A DNA stretch of 64,000 nt from Saccopteryx bilineata (lineage: Eukaryota; Chordata; Mammalia; Chiroptera; Emballonuridae), in NCBI RefSeq assembly GCF_036850765.1, contig NC_089491.1:88630740-88694739 (forward strand). The letters are read 5' to 3'. Of this stretch, positions 1-10,435 are shown one piece after another. The number at the start of each line of letters is the position of its first letter. Within the stretch, counting starts at the first letter, position 1. The notes under the pieces were generated by a model that ran no database searches, was not told where the DNA came from, and saw only the letters and a program-made list of their open reading frames with translations. A program made the translations under genes and the position numbers.

Positions 1-299
1 AATATGAAATACTCTGTCCTGATATACTAGAAGGGATGTATTTACTTTATGTATGAGTATCCGTGCAGTGTTGCCAGAATTATATGCATGTAGAATAAAG
101 GGGTAATTTACAAGAGTTTTCCCATATCCCAGAAGAAAACTATAGGACAACCCAGACATTTGTTAAGATGTTCTGCAGTCCCCTCTCATCCACTCAACCA
201 TTCCGTGAAGCAGGTATTAACCATCGCCATTGTACAATTGAAAATGCCAAAAGTCAAACAGTAATACTATTTGAGATCTGTCACCCCCCCATTTCCTTA
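1..299. other. Unique sequence, nothing recognised
   Basis: AT-rich non-coding DNA. I see no open frame of note, no repeat family and no RNA gene in this stretch. Confidence 0.5.
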
Positions 300-495
300 G
301 AGTGAAAACACAGGTGCCTTGTGCCAGTTCCACCCCTTGCTTGTTGTGTGACCTGAGGCAAATCACAAAAGCCCAATTGATACCTGTGCCATCATCTATC
401 AGCTAGTAAAAGGACTCATGGGGTCAGTGAGAGAGTGAAAATGAAATATACATAGAAAACCTCTTTGAGAAAGGTTAGAGCCCTTGGTAAGTTCT
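300..495 (-). repeat. MIR-like SINE remnant
   Basis: Read on the minus strand, this resembles the mammal-wide MIR core. The plus strand keeps degraded versions of its usual blocks in order: a 'gtgtgacctgaggcaaatcac' type block, a '..catctatcagctagtaaaa' block, then a 'tagagcccttggtaag' type end. It is heavily diverged with no target duplication, as expected for a repeat older than the bat radiation. The assignment is by eye. Confidence 0.5.
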
Positions 496-499
496 ATCC

Positions 500-787
500 T
501 CACCAATTCCAATTTCTCTTTTATATCTTAGCTCCAAGTCATTTCCTCAGGGAAGCCCTCCCTAACCTTCTTGACAGGACTGGATCCCCATAGTGTACCT
601 TCTTCTTTATGTGCCTTACTTGAGTCACAACTTTACACATATGAGCTTACTGGGGACAGTGCCTGCCTCTCCATTCTGCAGCTCAGTGGAGGTGAAACCT
701 AGTGTTGCTCAGCATTATTATAACTCCAGTCCTCAGCACCATGTGTGGCACTCCATAGGCATGAAATAAGTATTTGTGGATTAAATT
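500..787 (+). repeat. L2 LINE 3'-end remnant
   Basis: The order of blocks matches the 3' end of mammalian L2: a 'cctcagggaagccctccctaacc' region, a 'ctgcctctccattctgcag' region, then 'gtgtggcactccataggcatg' and 'aataagtatttgtggattaaa' at the end. It is a non-coding fossil with no tail or target duplication visible. Confidence 0.65.
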
Positions 788-1298
788 CACAAATTTGTTA
801 GTATAAATATAAAAGTATACTTTTATAAAATCATACTGTGTACAATTACAATTTATAAAATTTAGAATTATAAAAAGGTTAACAGCCTATTTCTTACCTA
901 CAAGCCACACTTCCAGTCATACTAAAAGAAAAATATATATATTTCTTCTGTGTGGAAAATGACTGTCATAAAGTCCACATACTTGACTCTTGAGGAAAGG
1001 TGGGTCCACTCTCAAGCCATTATTTTGACAATTGGGTGTAAAATAAGGCAGGGGTGACAGTGGCTGGGACACAATATTTTCTTATATAAGTGAACTAAAT
1101 AAGCTATAACTCTGACCCCATCTCTCCTTGCCAGTTGGGAAAACATGGAGCCTAATATCAACTTACAATGCAGCAAGGGCTGCAGGAGAAAATAGAGGGC
1201 AGAGGAGAGGAGCTAAGCAATAAAGATGAAACTATAATCATTTGCAGATTCAAATAGAGAAAAATTTCTAATTGGTACAAGAGCAGAAAAGTCTCATT
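788..1298. other. AT-rich unique sequence
   Basis: Very AT-rich spacer running up to the target site of the L1 that follows. No repeat family or gene recognised. Confidence 0.45.
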
Positions 1299-1313
1299 GA
1301 AAGTCAAGGCAGA

Positions 1314-2805
1314 TGGGCGGCAAGATGGCGATGGAGTAGGTGGACGTACCAACTTCCACCTCCCAGAACCAAACTGGATTACAACTTAATTTTAAGAACT
1401 ATTATCTTGAAAAACCAACTTTGGACTAAACTAAGAGGATTCTTTAACCAAGGAACACCAAAAAAGCCACACTGAGACTGGTAGAAAAAACAGAAACATG
1501 GAGAGGACTGCCCAGCTCCTGGGAGCAAAAGGCAGCCTAGAGGGACTCATGTGGCAAAAAACGAGTTCATAGAAGAGAAGAGGGACCCAGGCCCCAGGAA
1601 CAAAGCCCCAGCCTGCAGAACCAGAGCTTAGAAGAAGCCTATGGACAGTATTTAACTGCAAAACAAGTCAGGATACTGTTTGTGAGAAAGAGAGAGATTT
1701 CTCAGACCAGGATTCTTCTTAAAAGGACCATGCAGAAAACCTCTTTCACAATCACTCACCGGGGGCTCCAGGGGATGAGGAAGAGGAGAGGATTGGAGTA
1801 GCAGGAAAAAAAGCATAATTTAGAAGGCACAGGCAGAAACACTTTGAGGGACAGCCACCCTAATTCCCCAAATCTGAAGTGAATATTTCCCCTGGAACCA
1901 GAAATACTAGCAAAGGAAAGCAGGACACCAGCCAAACAAGCTCTTCTGCAGAACTCAGAGCAGAGTCACTTAGAAGGAGAGAACCTTAAGAAAAACAGTA
2001 TTGAGTGCTAGGTTCTGAGATGCAGTGCCCCCACCCACAATGCTGAGGGCTCCCCAAAGGGTGGGCAGCAGCGAGACGCAGAAGTAAAGTCCCATCGGCA
2101 GGGGTGGAAGCCAGGCCGGCCATGACTGAGGCCCTGCGTGAGCTCAGTCTCATCTAGTGGAGGCAGAAAGGGTACACAAAAGCAGTCTGACCTGCTGAGG
2201 GACCACCTGCAATCCTGCCCGCAGGGAAAAGGCTAAAGCCTGGGAACTGCAGAAACCCGAGGCTGAGCAGGGGCATGCAGCCTTGCCAGGTCCGCAGAGC
2301 TGGGGCTTGCAGCCCAACTGTGGAGCACAGCTCTGCCTGTGGAGGCGGGGCAAAAGCCCAGGAACAGGCAAAGACCCGTGGCTGAACACAGGCACACAGC
2401 CCCGCCCAGCCCACAGAACAGGGCCTTGCAACCTGACATGCAAGTGCAATTCTACCCACGAGAGTGGGGCAAAAGCCCAGGAACAGATGGAGACCTGTGG
2501 CTGGGCAAAATGCTCACCCATGAGACCTCAGGCTTGAGACCTCAGGCATGGCACACAGCCCCACCTGAGGGGGCGGGGTGAAAGCTGAGCCTTGTAGAGC
2601 CAGGCATGTGAACACAACCCCTCGGGTGGAGGAGAGGTGGAAACTGCAGCAACAGCCGCAGCCAGCCTGTGCCAGCAACACCCATACCCAAAAACCGGAG
2701 GCAGTGGCAGAGGGGGTGGTGGGCCTACAGACAGACCATAGCTAGAGAACACAGAGGCCACACCCATTGAACTCCAGTGCCACACCCTTCTTATACACTG
2801 ACAAG
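1314..2805 (+). promoter_or_regulatory. L1 A1 5' UTR (internal promoter region)
   Basis: The region between the 5' target duplication and the ORF1 start. It is GC-richer than its surroundings and includes a block of degenerate tandem units (2232-2690). By L1 biology this is where the internal RNA polymerase II promoter would lie. The copy is old and its CpGs are eroded, so activity is unlikely. Open frames here on both strands are by-products of base composition. Confidence 0.7.
2232..2690 (+). repeat. Degenerate ~119-bp tandem units in L1 A1 5' UTR
   Basis: A motif of the form gcaaaagcccaggaacag recurs at about 2232 (degenerate), 2350 and 2469, a spacing of 118-119 bp, with a weaker copy near 2578. 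Between copies the same pattern returns: a gaggctgag or gtggctgaac block, then a 'cacagccccgcc' block and a 'ggccttgca' or 'gggcttgca' block. This is a tandem monomer arrangement like that of rodent L1 promoters. Confidence 0.65.
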
Positions 2806-4131
2806 ATAAGAAGGCAGAGAAATGCATCCCAATTGAATCAAGAGAAATCCCCATAAAAGGACTAGATTGAGTCAGATATATCCAAATTACCAGATTCAGA
2901 GTTTAAAATAATAATTGTTAGGATGCTCAAAGAACTTAGAACAACAATAGATGGTCATAACAAACAATTAAATAAAGAAATAGCAAATATAAAAAAGGAC
3001 GATGAAATAATAAAAAAGAATCAATTAGAAATGACACATACAATATCAGAAATGAAGACCACAATGGAAGGAATTAAAAGCAGGATGAATGAAGCTGAGG
3101 ATCGAATCAGAGAATTAGAGGACAAGATAAATGAAGGCATGGAAGCAGAGTAGCAAAAAGAAGAGACTCAAAAAGTCTGAAGAAACTCTAACAGAGCTCT
3201 GTGACAACATGAAGAAAAGTAACATCCACATCATAGGGGTTCTTGAAGAAGAAGAGAAAGAACAAGGGATAGAGACTGTGTTCAATCAAATCATAGCTAA
3301 AAACTTCCCTAAATTGATGCAGAAAAAAGTCACACAGTTCAAGACACACAGAGAATTCCATTAAAGAGAAACCCAAAGAAATCTACACCAAGACATATCA
3401 TAATTAAAATACCAAAGCTAAGTGATAAAAAGAAAATATTAAAATCTGCTAGATGAAAAAAGACTATCACCTACAAAAGAGCCTCCAGAAAGATGACATC
3501 TGACTTCTCAACAGAAACACTTGAGGCCAGAAGGGAATGGCAAGAAACATTCAAAGTAATGCAAAACAAGAGCCTATAACCGGCCCTGGCCGGTTGGCTC
3601 AGTGGTAGAGCGTCGGCCTGGTGTGCGGGGGACCCGGGTTCGATTCCTGGCCAGGGCACATAGGAGAAGCACCCATCTGCTTCTCCACCCCCACCCCCTC
3701 CTTCCTCTCTGTCTCTCTCTTCCCCTCCCGCAGCCAAGGCTCCATTGGAGCAGAAATGGCCCAGGCGCTGGGGATGGCTCCTTGGCCTCTGCCCCAGGTG
3801 CTAGAGTGGCTCTGGTCGCAGCAGAGCGACTGCCCGGAGGGGCAGAGCATCGCCCCCTGGTGGGCAGAGCCTCGCCCCTGGTGGGCGTGCCAGGTGGATC
3901 CCGGTTGGGCGCATGCGGGAGTCTGTCTGACTGTCTCTCCCCGTTTCCAGCTTCAGAAAAATACAAAAAAAAAAAAAAATGCCTATAACCAAGACTACTT
4001 TATCCAGCAAGGCTATCATTAAAAATTGAAGGAAAAATAAAAAGCTTCCCAGATCAAAAGAAAAAAAGAAATTCAAGGAATTCATTACAACCAAACCAAT
4101 GCTGCAAGAAATGTTGAGGGGCCTGTTGTAA
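2806..4131 (+). pseudogene. L1 A1 ORF1 remnant (RNA-binding protein)
   Basis: Decayed L1 ORF1, which in working L1s encodes the trimeric RNA-binding chaperone of the retrotransposition particle. The start codon is now ATA at 2806, judged by comparison with the related copy at 43533 on the minus strand, whose frame begins MRRQRNA. A stop follows soon after. The frame at 2923-3153 shows a long charged coiled coil (for example EAEDRIRELEDKINEG). A frameshift near 3150 leads to the RRM-like part (3131-3364, with HIIGVLEEEEKEQGIETV). The C-terminal domain, recognisable by SDFSTETLEARREWQ-like sequence near 3495-3545, is cut by a SINE at 3582-3980 and resumes to a stop at 4129-4131. Non-functional. 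Confidence 0.85.
3582..3980 (+). mobile_element. Rhin-1-like tRNA-derived SINE (S1)
   Basis: The tRNA-like head has box A (tggctcagtggtagag) and box B (ggttcgattcc) for RNA polymerase III. It is followed by the long body with its 'cttctccacccc' pyrimidine block, 'gctccattggagc' and 'cgcatgcgggagtctgtctg' segments, and an A-rich tail. Target duplication gcctataacc lies at 3572-3581 and 3981-3990. It is inserted in the sense direction into the ORF1 C-terminal domain of L1 A1. Confidence 0.93.
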
Positions 4132-5646
4132 ACAGATCAAAGTGGGAAAAGAATATAGCAAAAAAGGAATACAGTTTTAAATAAAATGGCAATAAACAAC
4201 CACATATCAATAATAACCTTAAATGTAAATGAATTAAATGATCCAATCAAAAGACATAGGATAGCTGCCTGGATAAGAAAACAGGACCCATACATATGCT
4301 GTCTACAAGAGATACACCTTAAAACAGAAGATACACATAGACTGAAGGTAAAAGGATGGAAAAAATATTTCATGCAAATAAAAATGAAAAAAAAGCTAAG
4401 GTAGCAATACTTATATCAGACAAAATAGACTTTAAAACAAAGGCTATAGTAAGAGATAAAGAAGGTCACTACAGAATGATAAAGGGAACAATCTACCAGG
4501 AAGATATAACCGTTATAAATATCTACACCTAATATAGGAGCACCTAAGTCTATAAAGCAGACTTTGATGGATATAATGGGTGAGATCAACAGCAATAACC
4601 CACTAACATCACTAGATAGATCCTCAAGAAAAAAAATTAACAAAGAAACAGCAGACTTAAAGGACACACTAGATCAACTAGATTTAATAGATATCTTCAG
4701 AACTATTCACCCTAAAGCAGCAGAATATACATTCTTTTCAAGTGTTCATGGTACATTCTCTAGGATAGATTACATCTTAGGGCACAAAAGTGGTTTCAAC
4801 AAATTTAAGAAGATAGAAATCATATCAAGCATTTTCTCTAATCAATGGCATGAAACTAGAAATCAACCACAACTGAAAAATACTCAAACACTTGAAAACT
4901 AAATAGCATGTTATTAAATAAAAATGGGTTAACAATGAGATCAAAGAAGAAATAAAATAATTCCTAGAAATGAATGATAATAAGCATACAACAAATCAAA
5001 ATTTATGGGACACAGCAAAAGCAGTACTGAGAGGGAAGTTCATAGCATTAAAGGCATACCTTAAGACGCTAGTAAACACTCAAATAAATAACACTGCATC
5101 TAGAAGAACTAAAAAAAAAAACCAGCAAGTAAAGCTCAGAAGTACTAGAAGGAAGGAAATAATAAAGATCAGAGCAGAAATAAATGACATAGAGTTTAAA
5201 GAAACAATACAGAGGATCAATGAAACAAGAGCTGGTTTTTTGAAAAGGTAAACAAGATTGATGAACCTTTAACCAGACTCACCAAGAAAAAAAGAGAGAA
5301 GACTCAAATAAATAAAATTAGAAATGAGAGTGGAGAAATAACAACTGACACAATAGAAATACAAAGGATTGAAAGAAAATACTATGAGGAACAGTATGAC
5401 AAAAAATTAGACAACCTAGATGAAATGAACAAATTCCTTGAAACATATAATCTTCCAAAAATCAATCTGGAAGAATCAAAAAACCTAAACAGACTGATTA
5501 CAACAAATGAGATCGAAACAGTTACCAAAAAACTCCCAACAAACAAAAGCCTGGGTCCAATGGCTTCACAAGTGAATTCTACCAAATATTCAAAGAAAAA
5601 CTAATTCCTATCCTTCTCAAGCTATTTCAAAAATTCAAGAGGAAGG

Positions 5647-6021
5647 GGCCCTGGCCAGTTGGCTCAGTGGTAGAGCATCGGCCTGGCATGCAGGAGTCCC
5701 GGGTTTGATTCCTGGCCAGGGCACACAGGAGAAGCGCCCATCTGCTTCTCCACCCCTCCCCCTCTCCTTCCTCTCTGTCTTTCTCTTCCCCTCCCACAGC
5801 CAAGGCTCCATTGGAGCAAAGATGGCCCGGGCACTGAGGATGGCTCTGTGGCCTCTGCCTCAGGTGCTAGGATGGCTCTGGATGCAACAGAGCGATGCCC
5901 CAGAGGGGCAGAGCATCACCCCCTGGTGGGCATGCCTGGTGGATCTTGGTAGGGCGCATGCGGGAGTCTGTCTGACTGCCTCCCCATTTCCAGCTTCGGA
6001 AAACTGAAAAAAGAAAAAAAC
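5647..6021 (+). mobile_element. Rhin-1-like SINE (S2)
   Basis: Complete tRNA-derived SINE with A and B boxes, the long pyrimidine/body module and a short A-rich tail. Target duplication attcaagaggaagg is at 5633-5646 and 6022-6035. It lies in L1 A1 ORF2 between the endonuclease and reverse transcriptase regions, in sense orientation. It differs from S1 in several shared positions (for example gcatcggcctggcatgcagg), so it may be another subfamily. Confidence 0.93.
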
Positions 6022-6176
6022 ATTCAAGAGGAAGGATGACTTCCAAGCTCCTTTTATCAGGCAAGCATAATTCTGATTCCAAAACCAGGCAAAGACAACA
6101 AAAAATGAAAAAATATTAGGCCAATATCCCTGATGAATCTAGATGCTAAAATCCTCAACAAAATATTAGCCAACTG

Positions 6177-6367
6177 CTGACCTGTGGTGGCGCAGTGGAT
6201 TAAGCGTCGACCTGGAAATGCTGAGGTCACCAGTTCAAAACCCTGGGCTTGCCTGGTCAAGGCACATATGGGAGTTGATACTTCCAGCTCCTCCCCCCCT
6301 TCTCTCTCTCTGTCTCTCCTCTCTCTTTCTCTGTCTCTCCCCCTCTTCTCTAAAATGAATTTTTTAA
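6177..6367 (+). mobile_element. Short VES-like tRNA-derived SINE (S3)
   Basis: The head begins ctgacctgtggtggcgcagtgg, with a tRNA-like A box and a B-box-like 'ccagttcaaaaccc'. It continues through 'caaggcacatatgggagttg' into a CT-rich stretch and a short tail. At about 190 bp it is half the length of the Rhin-1-like family. Target duplication aaatattagccaactg is at 6161-6176 and 6368-6383. It is inserted in sense into the reverse transcriptase region of L1 A1. Confidence 0.92.
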
Positions 6368-6868
6368 AAATATTAGCCAACTGTATCCAGAAATATATGA
6401 ATAAAATTATGCACCATGATTAAGTGGGATTTATTCTGGGGAGGCAAGGCTGGCACAATATTCACAAATCAATCAATGTAATTCATCAAATAAACAAAAA
6501 GGAGAAAAACCACATGATAATTTCAATAGATGCAGAAAAAGCATTTGATAAAATCCAGCACCCATTTATGATCAAAACTCTCAGCAAAGTGGGAATATAG
6601 GGGAAATACCTCAACATGATAAAGGCCATCTATGACAAACCCACAGCCAACATCATAATCAATGGGCAAAAATTAAAAGCAATCCCCTTAAGATCAGGAA
6701 CAAGGCAGGGTTGCCCCCTTTCACCACTCTTATTCAACATAGTTCTGGAAGTCCTAGCCACAGCAATCAGACAAGAAGAAGAAATAAAAGGCATCCAGAT
6801 TTGAAAAGAAGAAGTAAAACTATCATTATTTGCAGATGATATGATATTGTATATAGAAAATCCTAAAG

Positions 6869-7185
6869 CAGGGGTCGAGAACCAATGGCTCGCAACCTAG
6901 ATGTGGCTCTTTTGATGGCTAAATCTGGCTCGCAGACAAATCTTTAATAAAAAAAATAACGTAAAAAATATAAAACATTCTCATGTATTACAATCCATTT
7001 ATTTCCTACCACTCATGTTCATGGTTGAGGGTGGCTGGAGCCAATCACAGCTGTCCTCTGGAACACCATCAAATTTTTATTGGATAATGCATAACTTACA
7101 CAGGTAATGGTATGGCTCTCACGGAATTTCATTTTAAAATATGTGGCATTCATGGCTTTCTCAGCAAAAATGTTCCCGACCCCTG
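6869..7185. mobile_element. Non-autonomous hAT miniature element
   Basis: A 317-bp element with terminal inverted repeats: the left end is CAGGGGTCGAGAACC and the right end, reverse-complemented, is CAGGGGTCGGGAACA. It is flanked by an exact 8-bp target duplication, tcctaaag, at 6861-6868 and 7186-7193. An 8-bp duplication is the hAT superfamily signature. It has no transposase frame, so it was mobilised in trans. It splits L1 A1 ORF2 just after the FADD motif. Internal sequence (tggctcgcaa, tgtggctctttt) looks like the hAT miniature families known to have been active in bats. Confidence 0.93.
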
Positions 7186-8864
7186 TCCTAAAGTCTCAGC
7201 CAAAAAACTACTCAACCTGATAAATGAAGTGAGCAAGGTGGCAGGATATAAAATTAATATTCAGAAATCAGAGGCATTTTTATACACCAACAATGAACCA
7301 TCAGAAAGAGAAATTGAGGAAACAATCCCCTTCACTATTACAACCAAAAAAATAAAGTACATAGGAGTAAATTTAACCAAAGAACTTAAAAACTTGTACT
7401 CAGAAAATTATAAAACATTGATAAAAGAAATCAAGGAAGATACAAACAAGTGGAAGCATATACCGTGCTCATGGTAGGAAGAGTAAACAGTAAAATGTCT
7501 ATATTACCCAAAGCAATTTATAAATTCAATATAATACCAATTAAAATACCAATGAAATATTTCAAAGATATAGAACACATATTCCAAAAATTTATATGGA
7601 ACCAAAAAACCCCCCAAAAAACATGAATAGCCTCAGCAATCTTGAAAAGGAAGATAAAGAGGTAGGTATCACACTTCCTGATATCAAGTTATACTACAAG
7701 GCCATTGTACTCAAAACAGCTTGGTACTGGCATATACATCAATGGAACAGAATAGAGAACCCAGAAATAAATCCACACATTTATGGACAACTGATATTTG
7801 ACAAAGGAAGTAAGAGCATACATTGGAGTTAAGACATCCTTTTCAACAAATGGTGTTGGGAAAATTGGACAGCTACCTGCAAAAAAAATGAAACGAGACC
7901 ACTAACTTACATCATTCACAAAAATAAACTCAAAAGAGATAAAAGACTTAAATGTAGGCCGTGAAACCATAAGCATCTTAGAAGAAAACATAGGCAGTAA
8001 GCTCTCCGACATCTCTAGCAGCAGTATATTTGCTGATTTATCTCCACGGGCAAAGGAAATAAAAGACAGGATAAACAAATGGGACTGTATCAAACTAAAA
8101 AGCTTCTGCACAGCTAAAGACAATAAGAATAGAATAAAAAGACAAACCACACAATGGGAGAACATATTTGTCAATATGTCTGATAAGGGGTTAATAACCA
8201 AAATATATAAAGAACTTGTAAAACTCAACAACAGGAAGATAAACAATCCAATAAAAAAGTGGGCAAAGAAAAGAATATACACTTCTCCAAAGAGGACATA
8301 CAGATGGCCAATAGGCATATGAAAAAATGCTCAACATCACTAATCATTAGAGAAATGCAAATTAAAACCACAATGAGATATCACCTCACACCAGTCAGAA
8401 TGGTGTTCATCAACAAAACAACACAGAATAAGTGCTGGCAAGGATGTGGAGAAAAGGGAACCCTCCTGTACTGCTGGTGGGAATGCAAACTGGTGCAGCC
8501 ACTATAGCAAACAGTATGGAGATTCCTCAAAAAATTAAAAATCGAACTGCCTTTTGACCCAGCTATCCCATTTTTAGGAATATACCCCAAGAACACCATA
8601 GTACTGTTTCAAAAAGAGAAATGCACCCCCATGTTTATGGCAGCATTGTTCATAATAGCAAAGATCTGGAAACAGCCCAAGTGTCCATCAGTGGATGAGT
8701 GGATTAAAAAGCTTTGGTACATATACACAATGGAATACTATGTGGCCATGAAAAGGCAGGAAATCTTACTTTTTTTAACAACATAGACAGACATGGAAAC
8801 TATTATGTTAAGTGAAATAAGCCAGGCAGAAAAAGAAAAATATCATATGACCTCACTCATTTGA

Positions 8865-9124
8865 GGAATCCAATGAACAATGTGAACTAAGGAATGGAAT
8901 TGGGACAGAGGAGAGATCAAAGGGACCAGAGGAAAAGAGGACAGAGGGAAAGGGGATGATAGGATGGGATAAACCTGAAGGGATGGGGGAGGGCGCTATG
9001 GGGAGTGGGGCAAGGGAGATGTTGAGGGGAATATGGGGGAAGGGGGATGCATTCAGGGCTACACTAGAATCTATGTAAACACAATAAATTAAAATCAATA
9101 AAGAGAAAAAATGCTGAAAAAAAA
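8865..9124 (+). other. L1 A1 3' UTR and tail
   Basis: A purine-rich, G-run-rich 3' UTR (ggggatgataggatggg and similar), then 'cacaataaattaaaatcaataaag' with AATAAA-type signals and a short A-rich tail reaching the 3' target duplication at 9125. Lineage-B L1s have a different 3' UTR. Confidence 0.8.
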
Positions 9125-9210
9125 GAAAGTCAAGGCAGAGAGGTTAGCTCTCATGGTTGAAATTCATGTGTCCATTCATATATTCACCTTACTAGTTGTC
9201 TAACCAAACT

Positions 9211-9368
9211 CTTTTAAGTACTCTGCACCTCAATATCTATGTCTATAATATGGGGAGATGACAGTACCACTTCACAGGGTTTTGAGTAGGATTAAATAGC
9301 TCATATATGTAAAGATTAGCAGCTGGCAATAGGAAGCACTATTGTTATGGTCAGTGTCATTATTACTG
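9211..9368 (-). repeat. MIR-like SINE remnant
   Basis: The plus strand shows MIR blocks in reverse orientation: 'tgcacctcaatatctatgtctataatatgggg', a 'cttcacagggttttgag' block and 'aggattaaatagctcatatatgtaaag', ending near 'aggaagcactattg'. Diverged fossil, no duplication seen. Confidence 0.6.
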
Positions 9369-9369
9369 C

Positions 9370-9790
9370 TGTTAAGTGACTACTCTGTGTTGTATACTAA
9401 GCTATGCATTGTAGCTAGAGCAGGGAAGAATACAGATGATAAATAACCAAAAACAATATTTATCGCTTTAGATATGGAAGAGAGGATAATAATAGGTTGC
9501 TATGGTACAGAAAATGGTGGTGAGGGGGCTACCTTAGCTAGTCAGGAAATATCTCTCTGGGGAGTTAATATTTAAGATGAGAAGTTGATTGTTCTAACAC
9601 TAGGAGGAAACTTGTTCCAAGCATAAGAAACGGTAAGTGCAAAAATCTGAGAGCAGAATGGACAGAACAGGACATGTTCTAAGAACTATTAGGAGGACTA
9701 ATGTGGCTCTGGAACTGAATAAGCCAGAAGGAGAATGAAGTCCAGGAAGACTGAAAAAGTAGCCAGGGAGAATGGAGTGGCCCTCTGAAG
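9370..9790 (-). repeat. L2 LINE remnant
   Basis: The plus strand reads like the complement of L2: a 'gctagagcagggaagaatac' start, 'ggtggtgagggggctacc', 'caggaaatatctctctgggga', then 'cttgttccaagcataag' and 'cggtaagtgcaaaaatctgag', 'ggaggactaatgtggctc'. This is the usual order of an antisense L2 fragment. Confidence 0.55.
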
Positions 9791-9867
9791 CTAAAGCCAT
9801 CACTCCAATACCGATGTACCCCAATTAAGTCACAAACCCTAGGCTCGTAACTCAGGGTGAGTGGAGC

Positions 9868-10012
9868 GTTTCCTTCCTTCCTTCCTTCCTTCCTTCCTTC
9901 CTTCCTTCCTTCCTTCCTTCCTTCCTTCCTCCCTCCCTCCCTCCCTCCCTTCCTTCCTTCCTTCCTTCCTTCCTTCCCTCTTTCTTTCCTTCTTTTCTTC
10001 TTTCTTTCTCTG
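9868..10012. repeat. (CCTT)n / (CCCT)n microsatellite
   Basis: About fifteen CCTT units, a run of five CCCT units, then more CCTT grading into CTTT-rich sequence. The open frames on both strands here are just the translated repeat. Confidence 0.97.
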
Positions 10013-10194
10013 CCTTTTGCATACATATGAATGTGACAGCAAGAGCCATCATGCAGAACCATACCCAGGAGTATTTATCATACTATTAATCTTCTAAGAT
10101 TCTTATATAAATAATCACTCCTCAATGTAAGTAGATACTTATGATCATTTGGTGAATATCATATTAAATGCTATTAAGGAAAAGAGGTTAAAGA

Positions 10195-10435
10195 AAAAAA
10201 GCCAACATTTATCTAGTTCCCTCTCTAGATCAAGGACTGTTCCAGACACTTAATGGATGTTAAATTATTTCATTCTCACAGCAGCTATAGGAGGCAAATA
10301 TCTCCATTTTGCAAGAAAACATATTGTGCTTTAACATCAGAGATGTTAGGTCACTTGCCCAAGGCAACCCAGCTAATAAGGTAGAACTTGAATTTGAACC
10401 TAGATCTCTCTGGCTCTACCATTCATTCCAGAAAC
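10195..10435 (+). repeat. MIR SINE remnant
   Basis: Good MIR order on the plus strand: 'ccaacatttatctagttcc', 'gactgttccagacacttaatgg', 'cattctcacagcagctatagg', 'ccattttgcaagaaaac', then 'aggtcacttgcccaaggcaac', 'gctaataaggtagaacttg' and 'gaacctagatctctctggct'. This is one of the clearest MIRs in the window. Confidence 0.75.

Larger units (their letters stand above)
4186..8864 (+). pseudogene. L1 A1 ORF2 remnant (endonuclease/reverse transcriptase)
   Basis: Decayed ORF2. The working protein has an AP-like endonuclease, a reverse transcriptase and a C-terminal cysteine-rich domain. The start at 4186 reads MAINNHISIITLNVNEL, followed by the endonuclease motif CCLQEIHL, so the catalytic Glu is still visible. 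Later endonuclease sequence is at 4564-4902 (VHGTFSRIDYILGHKSG). Reverse transcriptase blocks include [20 protein letters not shown] (about 6685-6750) and [13 protein letters not shown] just before 6861, where an hAT element breaks the frame. The cysteine-rich end lies at 8259-8507 ([15 protein letters not shown]). Many stops and frameshifts plus SINEs at 5647 and 6177 make it non-functional. The stop at 8862-8864 is inferred from the family. Confidence 0.9.
1314..9124 (+). mobile_element. Full-length dead L1, lineage A (A1)
   Basis: A complete L1 retrotransposon: GC-richer 5' UTR starting with a 'gggcggcaagatggcgatgg' type 5' end, ORF1, ORF2, a short 3' UTR and an A-rich tail. It is flanked by an exact 15-bp direct repeat, gaaagtcaaggcaga, at 1299-1313 and 9125-9139, which is the target-site duplication and fixes both ends. 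Without its four nested insertions (three SINEs and one hAT) it would be about 6.5 kb, normal for a full-length mammalian L1. Both ORFs carry many stops and frameshifts, so it cannot move itself. The intact duplication against decayed ORFs suggests a moderately old, not ancient, insertion. Lineage 'A' is my label, given because its ORF2 and 3' UTR differ clearly from the lineage-B copies at 25-50 kb. Confidence 0.93.

Noticed and set aside
3597..3665. tRNA-like gene with A and B boxes (also at the other SINEs)
   Set aside because: The tRNA-like part is the head of a SINE with body, A-tail and target duplications, not a stand-alone tRNA gene.
3574..4022. Overlapping 80-133-codon frames, repeated at every Rhin-1-like SINE
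   Set aside because: The GC-rich SINE body is open in several frames on both strands. The same peptides recur at 5.7, 19.2, 20.3, 28.7, 38.0 and 54.6 kb, so they belong to the SINE and not to a gene.
9679..10062. Long open frames rich in KEGR or FLPS repeats on both strands
   Set aside because: They are translations of the (CCTT)n/(CCCT)n microsatellite, with no gene signal.
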